From an uncultured Deferribacteres bacterium (GTDB lineage: Bacteria > Zhuqueibacterota > JdFR-76 > DREG01), in NCBI GenBank assembly GCA_913009825.1, contig CAJVYQ010000010.1, forward strand, positions 1 to 64,000: a stretch of 64,000 bases of DNA, read 5' to 3'. The notes under the pieces are model-generated. The model worked only from the letters and a program-made list of their open reading frames with translations. It did no database searches and had not been told where the DNA came from. A program made the translations under genes and the position numbers. Numbering within the stretch: the stretch's first letter is position 1; every line of letters starts with the position of its first letter. Shown in pieces: positions 39,226-49,442 of the stretch.

Positions 39226-40272
39226 ATGATTGTTGTCGTTGATAACAAGTCGGGCGAAAAAAGCGTTCGGGCGATTGTTGAGGAGATCCGGAAGATGGGC
39301 TTTAAAACCCACCTCTCTAAAGGAATAGAAAAAACCACTATTGGTGTAATTGGTGATAACCGCTATATTGCGAAAGAGAGAATTCAAATGCTATCAGGTG
39401 TGGAAAAAGTGATTAATGTATTAAAACCGTTCAAGTTAAGTTCCAGGGAGTTTCACCCGGAAAATTCAATTATACGCGTGAATGGAACGGAGATAGGGAA
39501 AGGATTTATTACTATTGCCGGGCCCTGCTCAGTGGAATCCCGGGAGCAGATTTTGGAGTCTGCTCATTTTGTCAAAGAAAACGGTGCGAATATTCTGCGC
39601 GGCGGCGCCTTTAAACCCAGAACCTCGCCGTACAGTTTTCAGGGGTTGGGGCTGAAAGCTCTGGAATATCTGGCCGAAGCAAAAGAAGCTACCCATTTAC
39701 CCATTGCCACAGAAGTGCTCTCGCCGCAGGATGTGCAGATGGTGGCACAGTATGTGGATGTTTTACAGATAGGCGCCAGAAACATGCAGAATTTTTCATT
39801 ACTGCGGGCGGTAGGACAGGTGAGAAAGCCGGTTTTGTTGAAACGGGGCATGATGGCAACTATCGAAGAATTTCTGCTGGCGGCAGAATATATCATGAAC
39901 GAAGGGAACCCGGATGTGATTTTATGCGAACGGGGAATCCGCACATTTGAAACCTATACCCGGAACACACTGGATTTAAGCGCCGTCGCTCTGATCAAAG
40001 GGATTTCCCATCTGCCGATCATCGTCGATCCCAGTCATGCTACCGGAAAACGGGAACTGGTGGCGCCGCTGTCAAAAGCTTCCGTTGCTCTCGGCGCCGA
40101 TGGTGTGATGGTGGAGGTTCATCCCGATCCGACAAAAGCGTTGTCGGACGGCGCCCAGAGTCTGGATTTTCCCCAATTTGCATCGATGATGAAAGAAATA
40201 TTCAGCATCGCTGAAGCATTGAAAACAACCCGTGTTGAAACCACTAATCTTTACGCCAAAGAAGCAGTTTGA
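39226..40272 (+). CDS. aroF: 3-deoxy-7-phosphoheptulonate (DAHP) synthase
   Basis: [85 protein letters not shown]. Confidence 0.96.
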   Translation: MIVVVDNKSGEKSVRAIVEEIRKMGFKTHLSKGIEKTTIGVIGDNRYIAKERIQMLSGVEKVINVLKPFKLSSREFHPENSIIRVNGTEIGKGFITIAGPCSVESREQILESAHFVKENGANILRGGAFKPRTSPYSFQGLGLKALEYLAEAKEATHLPIATEVLSPQDVQMVAQYVDVLQIGARNMQNFSLLRAVGQVRKPVLLKRGMMATIEEFLLAAEYIMNEGNPDVILCERGIRTFETYTRNTLDLSAVALIKGISHLPIIVDPSHATGKRELVAPLSKASVALGADGVMVEVHPDPTKALSDGAQSLDFPQFASMMKEIFSIAEALKTTRVETTNLYAKEAV

Positions 40273-41123
40273 TGAAATCAGAAAAAGAAGTATATAGCGC
40301 CGCTTACCAGGGAATCGACGGCGCGTACAGTCAGGAGGCGATTTTTAGCTATTTCGGGGAAAAAGTGAAAACCTGTGGCTGTGAGACATTCGATGAAGTG
40401 ATTAAAAAAGTTGAACTTGATGAAGCGAAAACCGGTTTTTTACCTGCCGAAAATTCAGTGGCCGGAACCATCGTGCAAACGTTCGATTTGCTTTTAGAAT
40501 CAAATCTCAGTATCACCGGTGAGTTTTATCTGCCCATTCATCATAATTTGCTGGTTTTGCCGGATGTAGATGAAAAATCGATTCACACCATCTATTCTCA
40601 TCCACAGGCGCTTGCACAATGCGCACAGTTTATCAAGCGTGCCGGCTATCATTCACAGGCGGTGTGGGATACGGCCGGCAGCGCCCGGGAAATCCGGCAG
40701 AAAAAAATTACCGACGGCGCCGCCATCGCCAGCTCGCAGGCGGCAGAGGCTTATCAACTAAAAATTTTAACCTCGAATATCGAAGATGTTGTGCACAATA
40801 CGACGCGGTTTTTTATTCTGGGCAAACATACAGCGAAACCGGCGGAAAAGAATAAAACTTCTCTGCTTTTTTCCACCAGGCATGAACCGGGATCTTTGAT
40901 GAGATGTTTACAGCAATTCGCCCGGCGCGAGATCAATTTAACTAAAATTGAATCCCGCCCGGATCGTCTCCATCCCTGGCACTACATCTTTTATCTCGAT
41001 TTTGAGGGGCATGTTGAGGATCCCGTCATTGAACAGGCGTTGCTGCATCTGTTAAAACAGGCGACGTTGGTGAAAATATTGGGCAGTTACCCTATGGGAG
41101 AGAAATATGCTGCCGGCAATTGA
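40272..41123 (+). CDS. pheA: Prephenate dehydratase
   Basis: YQGIDGAYSQEAI, LPAENSVAGTIVQTFDLL, YSHPQALAQC, NTTRFFILG, C-terminal ACT ESRPDRLHPWHYIFYLDFEGH. Confidence 0.93.
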   Translation: MKSEKEVYSAAYQGIDGAYSQEAIFSYFGEKVKTCGCETFDEVIKKVELDEAKTGFLPAENSVAGTIVQTFDLLLESNLSITGEFYLPIHHNLLVLPDVDEKSIHTIYSHPQALAQCAQFIKRAGYHSQAVWDTAGSAREIRQKKITDGAAIASSQAAEAYQLKILTSNIEDVVHNTTRFFILGKHTAKPAEKNKTSLLFSTRHEPGSLMRCLQQFARREINLTKIESRPDRLHPWHYIFYLDFEGHVEDPVIEQALLHLLKQATLVKILGSYPMGEKYAAGN

Positions 41124-41961
41124 AACAGCTTCGATTATCGGCCTGGGGCAGATTGGCGGTTCGCTGGCAATGGCATTGAAAAAAGCAGGTTATTTCCCCA
41201 AGTTGGGCGGATTTGATTCTGATAAAAAACGTCGGCAACTGGCTGCATCTTTTCTAGATCAACATTTTGAAACTATCGAGGACGCATTCGAAAAGAGTGA
41301 TCTTCTTATTTTAGCAACTCCGGTCGGAGATATTTTGCACCTGCTCGAATTTGGCTTCCAACATTATCCCCAAAAACTTTATTCCGACGTTGGCAGCGCT
41401 AAGCAGCCCATGATGAAACTGGCAGCCGGTTACAAAGATATCCGTTTTGTTGGCGGTCATCCGCTGGCCGGCAGCGAAAAAAGCGGCGAATCCGGCTGGG
41501 ATGAAACTTTGTTTGAAGATAAACCCTATTTTTATGTTCCCGCGCCGAATCCGCCTGCCAAAGATGTGGAACTGCTTGTCGAAATGATCCGGGCGATCAA
41601 AGCGGTGCCTCATCCCATTGCCGCAGATGTCCATGATCGTGCTCTGGCGGCAACCAGCCATTTGCCGCTGCTGTTCTCATTATCTGTGATGTCAACTTAC
41701 ATGGAAAATGAAATTAACTTGCAGCCGTTTCTTGGCGGCGGTTTCAAATCCGTGGTCCGCCTGAGCGGCGGCTCCCCGGAAATGGGCAGAGATTTGCTGC
41801 TCAGTAACCGGGAGAATATTTTGTCAGAATTGAACCGCTATCGGATGGGTTTGACTGCGCTGCAAAATATGCTCGAAACCAACAATGAAGGTAAATTACT
41901 TACGATAATGGAAAAGATTCACGAAAAATATTGGCTGCTTTTTCCGGAGCAGGCAAAATGA
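41107..41961 (+). CDS. tyrA: Prephenate dehydrogenase
   Basis: IIGLGQIGGSLAMALKKAGY, DVGSAKQPM, GGHPLAGSEKSGE, ATSHLPLLFSLS. Confidence 0.93.
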   Translation: MLPAIETASIIGLGQIGGSLAMALKKAGYFPKLGGFDSDKKRRQLAASFLDQHFETIEDAFEKSDLLILATPVGDILHLLEFGFQHYPQKLYSDVGSAKQPMMKLAAGYKDIRFVGGHPLAGSEKSGESGWDETLFEDKPYFYVPAPNPPAKDVELLVEMIRAIKAVPHPIAADVHDRALAATSHLPLLFSLSVMSTYMENEINLQPFLGGGFKSVVRLSGGSPEMGRDLLLSNRENILSELNRYRMGLTALQNMLETNNEGKLLTIMEKIHEKYWLLFPEQAK

Positions 41962-43235
41962 TGAGAATATTTCCGGCCGGAAAAATAAGCGGCACTCTGC
42001 ATGTTCCGGGCGATAAATCGATCTCCCACCGCGTACTAATTCTTGCTTCGCTGGCGAAAGGGGAGTCCTTTTTCTCCGGCTTATCTACCGGTGCAGATGT
42101 TCAATCCACGATGAATGTTCTATGTCGGTTGGGGACAAAAATAGAATTGGACGGGGAAAACATAGTCGTTACCGGGAAAGGAAGATTTGCCTACCGGGAA
42201 CCGAAAACTGTTTTGGATTGCGGAAATTCCGGCACTTCTGCCCGTTTACTCACCGGAGTGATTGCCGGACAAAAATGTTTTGCCGTTTTGTCCGGTGATG
42301 AATCTCTGCGCAGCCGGCCGATGAAACGGGTTATTGCTCCATTGAGTGAAATGGGCGCCCGGATCTGGGGCAGAAAGAAAAATGCTTTACTACCGTTGGC
42401 TATTTTGGGAACGTCATTGCACGGAATCGAATATCACACACCCACGGCGAGCGCTCAGATAAAAACGGCAATTCTGCTGGCCGGTCTGCTGGCGGAAGGA
42501 GAAACCACGGTGACGGAACCGGCGCCGAGCAGGGATCACACGGAGCGGCTGTTTCACTGGCTGGGCTTTTCGTTCACAAAACAGGGGTTGACATCCAAAA
42601 TAGAACCCTCGAATATTCCCGCTTTTTCCATGGCTGTTCCCGGTGATTTTTCTTCTGCGGCCTATTTTATTGCCCTGGGCGTATTGCATAAAAAGTCTCG
42701 TTTAACACTGAAATCCGTGAATTTGAATCCGACAAGAACAGGCTTTTTGCAGGTGCTGCAGCGAATGGGCGCCGATATCCGGATTGAAATTACGGCGGAG
42801 GGACCGGAACCGGTGGGCGATGTTTTTGTTGAACCGTCGGCGTTGCAGAATGTGGAACTTACCGCGGCGGAAATTCCTTCTCTGATCGACGAACTTCCCC
42901 TGTTGGCAGTTGTGGGGACACAGGCACATGGAGAGATGCGGGTTACCGGCGCAAAAGAGCTTCGTGTGAAAGAATCGGACCGGATCACCGGCATTGTATC
43001 GCAATTGAAAAGGATGGGTGCCGGAATAGAAGAGCTGCCGGACGGATTTGTGGTTGAAGGTCCGGTGAAACTCCGGGGTTCGGCGCTCACTTCCAATCAG
43101 GATCACCGTATCGCCATGGCGCTGACCGTTGCCGCTTATCTTGCCGGGGGCGAATCGAAATTATTCGGCGAGAAATGGGTGACCATTTCGTTCCCGGAAT
43201 TTTACCGCCTGCTTTCTCAAATTAGCAAGGAATAA
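41958..43235 (+). CDS. aroA: 5-enolpyruvylshikimate-3-phosphate (EPSP) synthase
   Basis: GDKSISHRVLILASLA, LDCGNSGTSARLLTGVIAG, GDESLRSRPMKRV, VKESDRI; ATGA overlap with tyrA. Confidence 0.96.
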   Translation: MMRIFPAGKISGTLHVPGDKSISHRVLILASLAKGESFFSGLSTGADVQSTMNVLCRLGTKIELDGENIVVTGKGRFAYREPKTVLDCGNSGTSARLLTGVIAGQKCFAVLSGDESLRSRPMKRVIAPLSEMGARIWGRKKNALLPLAILGTSLHGIEYHTPTASAQIKTAILLAGLLAEGETTVTEPAPSRDHTERLFHWLGFSFTKQGLTSKIEPSNIPAFSMAVPGDFSSAAYFIALGVLHKKSRLTLKSVNLNPTRTGFLQVLQRMGADIRIEITAEGPEPVGDVFVEPSALQNVELTAAEIPSLIDELPLLAVVGTQAHGEMRVTGAKELRVKESDRITGIVSQLKRMGAGIEELPDGFVVEGPVKLRGSALTSNQDHRIAMALTVAAYLAGGESKLFGEKWVTISFPEFYRLLSQISKE

Positions 43236-43236
43236 G

Positions 43237-44082
43237 ATGAAATTACTTGGTTTATTAGGCTATCCGCTATCACACAGTTTTTCACCGCGTATGATTAATA
43301 AAATTGCCCGGAAAAATAATTGGGATTGCAGTTACCATCCTTTTTCCATTCCCGGAGATAAAATGGCCGATTTTATAAAGGCGGTAAAATTACTGCCCGT
43401 TGCCGGGTTTAATGTAACCGTTCCGTACAAACAATCCATCCTTCAATATTGCGACGAACTTTCGGCCGGTGTGCGTGAAATTGGCGCCGCCAACACAATT
43501 ATCAACGACCGGGGCAGATTGATTGCCCGGAATACGGATGTTACCGGTTTTAAGTACGGCATGAAAAATTTACTGCCGGAAAATATAAATCTGTCCGGCG
43601 CTCTCATTTTAGGCGCCGGCGGCGTTGCCCGGGCGGTAGTTTATGCGCTGAAAAAAATGGACTGCCGTAACTTTTACCTGACCGATGTGAACCCGGAAAA
43701 AGAACGGCAATGGCGGGAAGAGGTGAGCGGTATGTTCAATAATTGTGAGATTCATTTCTTCACGCCGCAAACGGAACGACTGCGGGAGCTGTTGAGTAGT
43801 GTAAATTTAATCATTCAGGCCACGCCGGTTGGCATGTTTCCAAATATAAATGAAGCGGTTCAGTTTCCGTTCGAAAATCTTACGCAGAATCACTATGTTT
43901 ACGATCTGGTTTATAACCCACTGGAAACAAAATTTGTCCGCCTGGCAAAACAATCCGGCGCGCAAGCGCATAATGGATTGAATATGCTGGCCGCTCAGGC
44001 TGCCAAATCGTTGGAGCATTGGGGTTTTTCCGTGGCGGCGGAAGTTTTGTTTAATACTCTTTTAGCAGAAAATCAAAGTTAA
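43237..44082 (+). CDS. aroE: Shikimate dehydrogenase
   Basis: GYPLSHSFSPRMIN, GFNVTVPYKQSI, GAANTI, NTDVTGFKYG, LILGAGGVARAVVYAL. Confidence 0.95.
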   Translation: MKLLGLLGYPLSHSFSPRMINKIARKNNWDCSYHPFSIPGDKMADFIKAVKLLPVAGFNVTVPYKQSILQYCDELSAGVREIGAANTIINDRGRLIARNTDVTGFKYGMKNLLPENINLSGALILGAGGVARAVVYALKKMDCRNFYLTDVNPEKERQWREEVSGMFNNCEIHFFTPQTERLRELLSSVNLIIQATPVGMFPNINEAVQFPFENLTQNHYVYDLVYNPLETKFVRLAKQSGAQAHNGLNMLAAQAAKSLEHWGFSVAAEVLFNTLLAENQS

Positions 44083-44098
44083 AAATCGGGATATTTTC

Positions 44099-45223
44099 AT
44101 GTTGACTTATCACACCGCCGGAGATTCGCACGGTAAAATGCTCCTTGGCGTTTTGACAGGATTTCCGGCACATGTTCCTCTTTCCGTGGAAAAAATCAAT
44201 GCCGTGTTGGCTCGGCGCCAGGCCGGATACGGACGTAGTAAGCGGCAGCAGATCGAGAAAGATGAGGTGGAAATTGTCGCCGGTTTCTGGCGGGGAGAAT
44301 CCACCGGCGCGCCGCTTGGACTTACGGTGAAGAACAAAGCCGGTAAAATACAAAAAACGGTGCGGCCGCGAACCGTTCCCCGTCCGGGTCATGCGGATTT
44401 AGCCGGTGCATGGAAATATGGTTGGGAACATGATTTTAATCCGGTCATCGAAAGGTCCAGCGCCCGGGAAACTGCTATGCGGGTTGCTATTGGCGCGATT
44501 TGTTCTGCGTTTTTACGGGAATTAGGTGTCGAAGTGCTGGGACATGTCCGCCGCATCGGCGACGTGGAAACAGAAATCGGGGAATTGCCTTTGGGGAAAA
44601 TGAGGCAGATTATGGAAAAATCCCCTTTCCATTGCTTGGATGCCGGTGTTGAAGAAAAAATGCGTCAACTTGTCGATGATATCCGGGAAGAAGGCGACAG
44701 TCTTGGCGGTGAAGTGGAAGTGATTGTGGAGAATGCTCCGCCGGGATTGGGAAATCCGGGCGATGCAGATCAACGGCTGGACGCACAATTGGCACAGGCC
44801 ATGATGAGTATCCCCTCGGTGAAAGCGGTGGAAATCGGTGACGGCATCAGGAACTCCTATTTGCCGGGAAGTTGGGTGCATGATAAAATCAGTCTGGCCA
44901 ATCAACATATTCGGCGGGAGACCAATCGCACCGGCGGTATCGAAGGCGGGATCAGCAATGGGGAACGGATCATTGTGCGTAATTATCACAAACCGGTTCC
45001 TACCATGGTACAGGGAATCGAGAGCGTGAATTTGCAGGACGGCACTTCCCAAAAAGCGCCTTATATTCGCTCGGATGTTGTAGTGATCCCTGCTGCCTCC
45101 GTTGTTGCCGAAGCAATGGCCGCTTTTGTGATTGTCAAAGCGATACTGGAAAAATTTGGTCATGATCATTTAGAGGACATTAAAAAAAATATAGAGAATT
45201 ACAAAAACAGATTGAAATTTTAG
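44099..45223 (+). CDS. aroC: Chorismate synthase
   Basis: HTAGDSHGKMLLGVLTGFPA, RRQAGYGRSKRQQIEKDEVEI, RPGHADLAGAWKYG, RSSARETAMRVA. Confidence 0.97.
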   Translation: MLTYHTAGDSHGKMLLGVLTGFPAHVPLSVEKINAVLARRQAGYGRSKRQQIEKDEVEIVAGFWRGESTGAPLGLTVKNKAGKIQKTVRPRTVPRPGHADLAGAWKYGWEHDFNPVIERSSARETAMRVAIGAICSAFLRELGVEVLGHVRRIGDVETEIGELPLGKMRQIMEKSPFHCLDAGVEEKMRQLVDDIREEGDSLGGEVEVIVENAPPGLGNPGDADQRLDAQLAQAMMSIPSVKAVEIGDGIRNSYLPGSWVHDKISLANQHIRRETNRTGGIEGGISNGERIIVRNYHKPVPTMVQGIESVNLQDGTSQKAPYIRSDVVVIPAASVVAEAMAAFVIVKAILEKFGHDHLEDIKKNIENYKNRLKF

Positions 45224-45419
45224 TTCCGGCGGGGTTCGTCCGGTTTCGTATTGTAACGCTTCGGGCAGGTAGAAAAACATTCTCCTGTTTTCTACTTCAA
45301 GGGGGGGGATGAGCGGGGCAGATAGATGTAAAACAATTTTTTAGCACAATCAAATCATATCCGTATTGTTGCTCTTTCTTTGTTGAATTCTGCCTGTTTG
45401 ATTATCGGAGCTTTTTATA

Positions 45420-47033
45420 ATGGCACAAAATTCATCTTTCTCAATCCAGTTCAAATCTTCCCGCATCGTCCTTGCCGGTATGATGGGTTCCGGCAAATCA
45501 ACCGTGGCAAAAATTCTTGCCGATTACCTGGATTGGGATTTTATCGACACCGATGCTCTCATCGAAAAGAGGCATGGAAAAACCATCAGGGAAATCTTTG
45601 CCGATGAGGGGGAACCTTATTTTCGCAATCTGGAACGGGATTTGGTGAAAGAGCTTCAAGCCCGGAATCACTGTGTTATCGCTACCGGCGGCGGTATGAT
45701 TGTTCCCGAAGAAAACAGAAATTTACTTCATCGGGATTCGCTCTTTGTGCATCTGCATTCTTCGGTTCAGGAACTGATGGAACGGTTAGAAAAAGCTACC
45801 AACCGTCCCCTGCTTTTGCGCGGAGAATTGCTGGAGGAGCTGCAAAAAATTTATTGTGACCGGGCCGGAATTTACGAAGGATTGCCAATCCAGATTCTTA
45901 CGGATGATAAAACGCCGGTTCAGATTGCCTGGGAAATTTTGCTGCAGTTGGTACATTCCCATGAGATCATCTCCGGCGGAAAAGCCGTGGTGCATGTGGG
46001 ATTAAATCTGACTTCTGTTTTGGCTGACATTCTGGAACAGGGAATTATTTCTACTCCGGTTTTTATTCTGGCGGATGAATATTTCTGGCCGATCGCAGGA
46101 AAGTTTTACATGGAGAGAGTCCTGGCAGAAATGGATCGCAGCCCAAATCTCCATTTGATGCTAATTTCCAGTTCAGAGCAGAACAAATCCATCGAAACGG
46201 CCACAGTTATGTGGCGGGAGATGATTGAAGCCGGCGCCGATCGCAACAGTGTATTGGTAGTATTGGGTGGCGGCGTGCCCGGCGATGTAGGCGGGTTTGT
46301 TGCTTCCACCCTGTTTCGCGGCATCCGTTTGATTCAAATCCCGACTACTCTGTTGGCGCAGATCGATTCTTCCATCGGCGGGAAAACAGGCGTCAATTTG
46401 CAGGACACCAAAAATATGGTTGGCACCTTTTATCCCGCTCATCACACGCTGATCGATCCATTGCTATTGCTGACTCTTCCCGAACGGGAGATGAGCAGCG
46501 GCCTGGCGGAGATGATTAAAACGGCGCTGCTGGGGGATTATGAGTTGTTCGGTTTCCTTGAAGAAAACATGCCCAAAATTTTGCACGAACAATTGCCTCT
46601 GTTGCTCCGGGCGGTTACACGAACGGCCAAAATCAAAGTGGAGATTGTGGAAGAAGATCTGTATGAAAAAAGCGGAAGCCGGATTTTACTGAATCTGGGG
46701 CATACCTACGGCCACGCCATCGAAGTTTTGAGCGATTACAAATTGAAACACGGTGAAGCGGTATCTCTCGGGATGGTGCTGGCAGCAAAACTTGGGGTAA
46801 AATTAGGCTATTGTGATGACGCCATACTCAATCGTTTAACAACTTTATTGAAACAGGCTCAACTTCCCGTTAAATTGCCGGATATGAAGAAAGAAGAAAT
46901 CCTTGGGAAAATCAAACGCGATAAAAAAAGAACCAATCAGGTTTTGCGTTTTGTTTTTCCCAAAGAGATCGGCCGGGCGAATGCAGTACCGCTTGAATCT
47001 GAAGAAAAATTGCTGTTGGCTTTTGATGATTAA
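45420..47033 (+). CDS. aroKB: Fused shikimate kinase / 3-dehydroquinate synthase
   Basis: N-term GMMGSGKSTVAKILADYLDWDFIDTDALIE, ATGGGMI; C-term VLGGGVPGDVGGFVASTLFRGIRLIQIPTTLLAQIDSSIGGKTGVN, LNLGHTYGHAIE. Confidence 0.96.
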   Translation: MAQNSSFSIQFKSSRIVLAGMMGSGKSTVAKILADYLDWDFIDTDALIEKRHGKTIREIFADEGEPYFRNLERDLVKELQARNHCVIATGGGMIVPEENRNLLHRDSLFVHLHSSVQELMERLEKATNRPLLLRGELLEELQKIYCDRAGIYEGLPIQILTDDKTPVQIAWEILLQLVHSHEIISGGKAVVHVGLNLTSVLADILEQGIISTPVFILADEYFWPIAGKFYMERVLAEMDRSPNLHLMLISSSEQNKSIETATVMWREMIEAGADRNSVLVVLGGGVPGDVGGFVASTLFRGIRLIQIPTTLLAQIDSSIGGKTGVNLQDTKNMVGTFYPAHHTLIDPLLLLTLPEREMSSGLAEMIKTALLGDYELFGFLEENMPKILHEQLPLLLRAVTRTAKIKVEIVEEDLYEKSGSRILLNLGHTYGHAIEVLSDYKLKHGEAVSLGMVLAAKLGVKLGYCDDAILNRLTTLLKQAQLPVKLPDMKKEEILGKIKRDKKRTNQVLRFVFPKEIGRANAVPLESEEKLLLAFDD

Positions 47034-47130
47034 ACAATTCACGTAGTACAATTACTTTACTTGATTTATTTCATCTTGCCTCATGGTAAAATTATTCTTA
47101 TCTTTAGGTCAAAATCATGGAGATTCCATT

Positions 47131-47334
47131 ATGGATATGATTAAAAAACAATATATTGTTGATGAGAAAAACAGAAAAATCGGAGTTCGGTTAGATATTG
47201 GCACTTTCAATAAAATTGAAGAGTTGCTGGAGAATTATGCTCTGGTTCAGTTAATGAAGGAGAATGAAAACGAAGACAAATTAGATAGAAAAAATGCAGA
47301 GACCTTTTATCGTCAATTGGAAAAAGCAGCTTGA
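47131..47334 (+). CDS. RelB-like/Phd-like antitoxin
   Basis: Small acidic protein overlapping the relE-like frame by 4 nt. Confidence 0.6.
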   Translation: MDMIKKQYIVDEKNRKIGVRLDIGTFNKIEELLENYALVQLMKENENEDKLDRKNAETFYRQLEKAA

Positions 47335-47597
47335 AAGTTAAGTATCGAAGAAAATTTTTAATTGAATTGGCGAAGATTCCTGCAAAGACGAGAAGTCGTA
47401 TGGAACAATTTGTCTTTAATGATGTCCCCAATGCGATATTCATTTCCGAAATTAGTAAAATGGAAAAGCTCAAGTGATATTCAGTGTTTTATAAAGTGCG
47501 TTCCGGCTCTTATCGAATCGGGATCAGAATGGAAAATGATGCTATTATTTTTGAGCGAGTTCGTCATCGCAAAGATATTTATCGCTGTTTCCCATAA
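47331..47597 (+). pseudogene. RelE/ParE-family toxin interrupted by in-frame TGA at 47475
   Basis: LKVKYRRKFLIELAKIPAKTRSRMEQFVFNDVPNAIFISEISKMEKLK*YSVFYKVRSGSYRIGIRMENDAIIFERVRHRKDIYRCFP*. Confidence 0.8.
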
Positions 47598-47602
47598 AAG
47601 TA

Positions 47603-48904
47603 ATGATTACGAATGATTTTCACTTAGAAAATATGTATTTATCAACAAAGAAGACTGAAGTTGATTTAAAAAGAACACTTCAAAATTTTTCCCTGCAATC
47701 TTCATCTGATCTGTTCAATGGGATATCAAGTTGCAATACCAGTATCGAATATTTGAAAATAGATGATTTAACCTATCCCAAATTCACCAATGAATTTTGG
47801 ACTGCCAAACAGCGTCAGGCTTCTTCACTCCATGAAATTGCCTATCGCGCTTGTTTTAAAGGGCAGTTGCCGCGATTTTTTATCGAATTGCTCACCAATC
47901 CGTGCGATACGGTTTACGACCCTTTTTCCGGCCGGGGAACGACTGTCATCGAGGCGGCTCTGCTGGGACGCAACGTCATCGCCAACGACATTAATCCCCT
48001 GAGTGAAATTCTTTCCCGGCCACGATTATCTATCCCGGAAATTCCCGCGGTGCAAAAACATCTTGCACAAATTGAATTCAGCGAAAATGCCGAAGCGGAC
48101 ATCGATCTGTCCATGTTTTATCATCCCGCAACTCTGTCTGAAATTGTTTCGCTGCGAAATTATTTGCAGGAACGCCGCCTTACCGGCTCAGAAGATGATC
48201 CGGACCGGTGGATTCGCATGGTTGCCACCAATCGCCTTACCGGCCATTCGGCCGGCTTTTTTTCTGTATATTCACTCCCGCCCAATCAGGCGGTGACGCA
48301 GGAAAGCCAAAGGAAAATCAATCTCAAACGGAATCAAAAACCGGCATATCGGGATACTAAAAAACTGATTCTGAAAAAGTCAAAATCGCTGTTAAGAAAT
48401 CTGTCCTCTGTCCAGAAAGAAAATCTGAAGAATGCCGCGAAAAGCGCTCTGTTTTTAGCCGAAGATGCAAGAAAAACAAGCCGGATTCCAAACGATTCAG
48501 TTCAACTAACGGTAACCTCTCCTCCCTTCTTAAATATTGTGCAGTACGCCGGTGACAACTGGCTGCGCTGCTGGTTTAACGGCATTCATCCGGATGAAGT
48601 AGCAGGGAGAATTACGATGTCGCGTACTGTCGATCGATGGTCGAAAGTAATGGGCGATGTGTTCAATGAACTTTTTCGTCTCACCAAACACAATGGCTGG
48701 GTTGCATTCGAAGTGGGAGAGGTGCGAAAGGGCAAGGTAAAGCTTGAAGAAAAAGTGATCCCATTGGGAACCGCTGCGGGTTTTGCCTGTGAAGCGATTT
48801 TGATCAACCGGCAGCAGTTTACAAAAACATCCAATATTTGGGGTATCAAAAACAATGAGCGAGGAACCAACTCAAACCGGATCGTCATCTTCCGTAAAAC
48901 GTAA
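47603..48904 (+). CDS. Site-specific DNA methyltransferase (N4/N6 amino-methyltransferase)
   Basis: VYDPFSGRGTTVIEAALLGRNVIANDINPLS; LTVTSPPFLNIVQYAGDNWLRCW. Confidence 0.87.
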   Translation: MITNDFHLENMYLSTKKTEVDLKRTLQNFSLQSSSDLFNGISSCNTSIEYLKIDDLTYPKFTNEFWTAKQRQASSLHEIAYRACFKGQLPRFFIELLTNPCDTVYDPFSGRGTTVIEAALLGRNVIANDINPLSEILSRPRLSIPEIPAVQKHLAQIEFSENAEADIDLSMFYHPATLSEIVSLRNYLQERRLTGSEDDPDRWIRMVATNRLTGHSAGFFSVYSLPPNQAVTQESQRKINLKRNQKPAYRDTKKLILKKSKSLLRNLSSVQKENLKNAAKSALFLAEDARKTSRIPNDSVQLTVTSPPFLNIVQYAGDNWLRCWFNGIHPDEVAGRITMSRTVDRWSKVMGDVFNELFRLTKHNGWVAFEVGEVRKGKVKLEEKVIPLGTAAGFACEAILINRQQFTKTSNIWGIKNNERGTNSNRIVIFRKT

Positions 48905-49442
48905 GTTTAGTAGAAGCTATCCATTTGTGCTGATTGGCGGAGAGATGATTGCGGCGGCGCAGAAGTTGATACCAACCACAAAAGTTAACCGTACTGTAGC
49001 CTCAAAAATCGATACCCTTTCCGGTCATCTGGGTGAATTTGCTTTTGCGCAATATTTTTACGGCGACTGGCGCGAAAACCGGGTTGGTAAAAACAGGGGG
49101 CAGCCGGATTTCCCGGATGTGGAGATCAAAACATCTGCTTTTCCGTTCAGTGAAAATCTGAACTTGTTGGTGCGCGAAGATTATGCAAAAAAGCGCAAAC
49201 CCAGATATTATGTTCAGATTATTCTGAATGTCCCATCGAGATATGCCGAAAAGATCAAACCGAATGTGAAAGCCGTAATTTGTGGTTATGCCACATCCGG
49301 TGAAGTCGACGCAGGGCCCAAAAGAGATTTTGGCTCGAAAATTAGTGGAAAAGGGGGGTACTTGTGTTATTATATTCCGATAATAAATTTGCATCCGATC
49401 CGGGAATTGAAATCGATTCTACCGCAAGCTATTTCGAAGTGA
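48855..49442 (+). CDS. Putative type II restriction endonuclease (PD-(D/E)XK-like)
   Basis: GQPDFPDVEIKTSAF catalytic-like motif; overlaps the MTase 3' end by ~50 nt. Confidence 0.7.
   Translation: MSEEPTQTGSSSSVKRKFSRSYPFVLIGGEMIAAAQKLIPTTKVNRTVASKIDTLSGHLGEFAFAQYFYGDWRENRVGKNRGQPDFPDVEIKTSAFPFSENLNLLVREDYAKKRKPRYYVQIILNVPSRYAEKIKPNVKAVICGYATSGEVDAGPKRDFGSKISGKGGYLCYYIPIINLHPIRELKSILPQAISK

Noticed and set aside
45223-45420. Second leader peptide or riboswitch before aroKB
   Set aside because: No aromatic codon run and no clear terminator/antiterminator pair found; at most a promoter.
47475-47477. In-frame TGA in relE as selenocysteine or glycine recoding
   Set aside because: Several intact genes here end in TGA (e.g. 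aroF, tyrA), no SECIS-like or selenium genes seen, and the position fits a simple nonsense mutation.
47362-47616. ORF of 84 aa reported in the track
   Set aside because: Out of frame with the recognisable RelE-like translation that occupies the same DNA.
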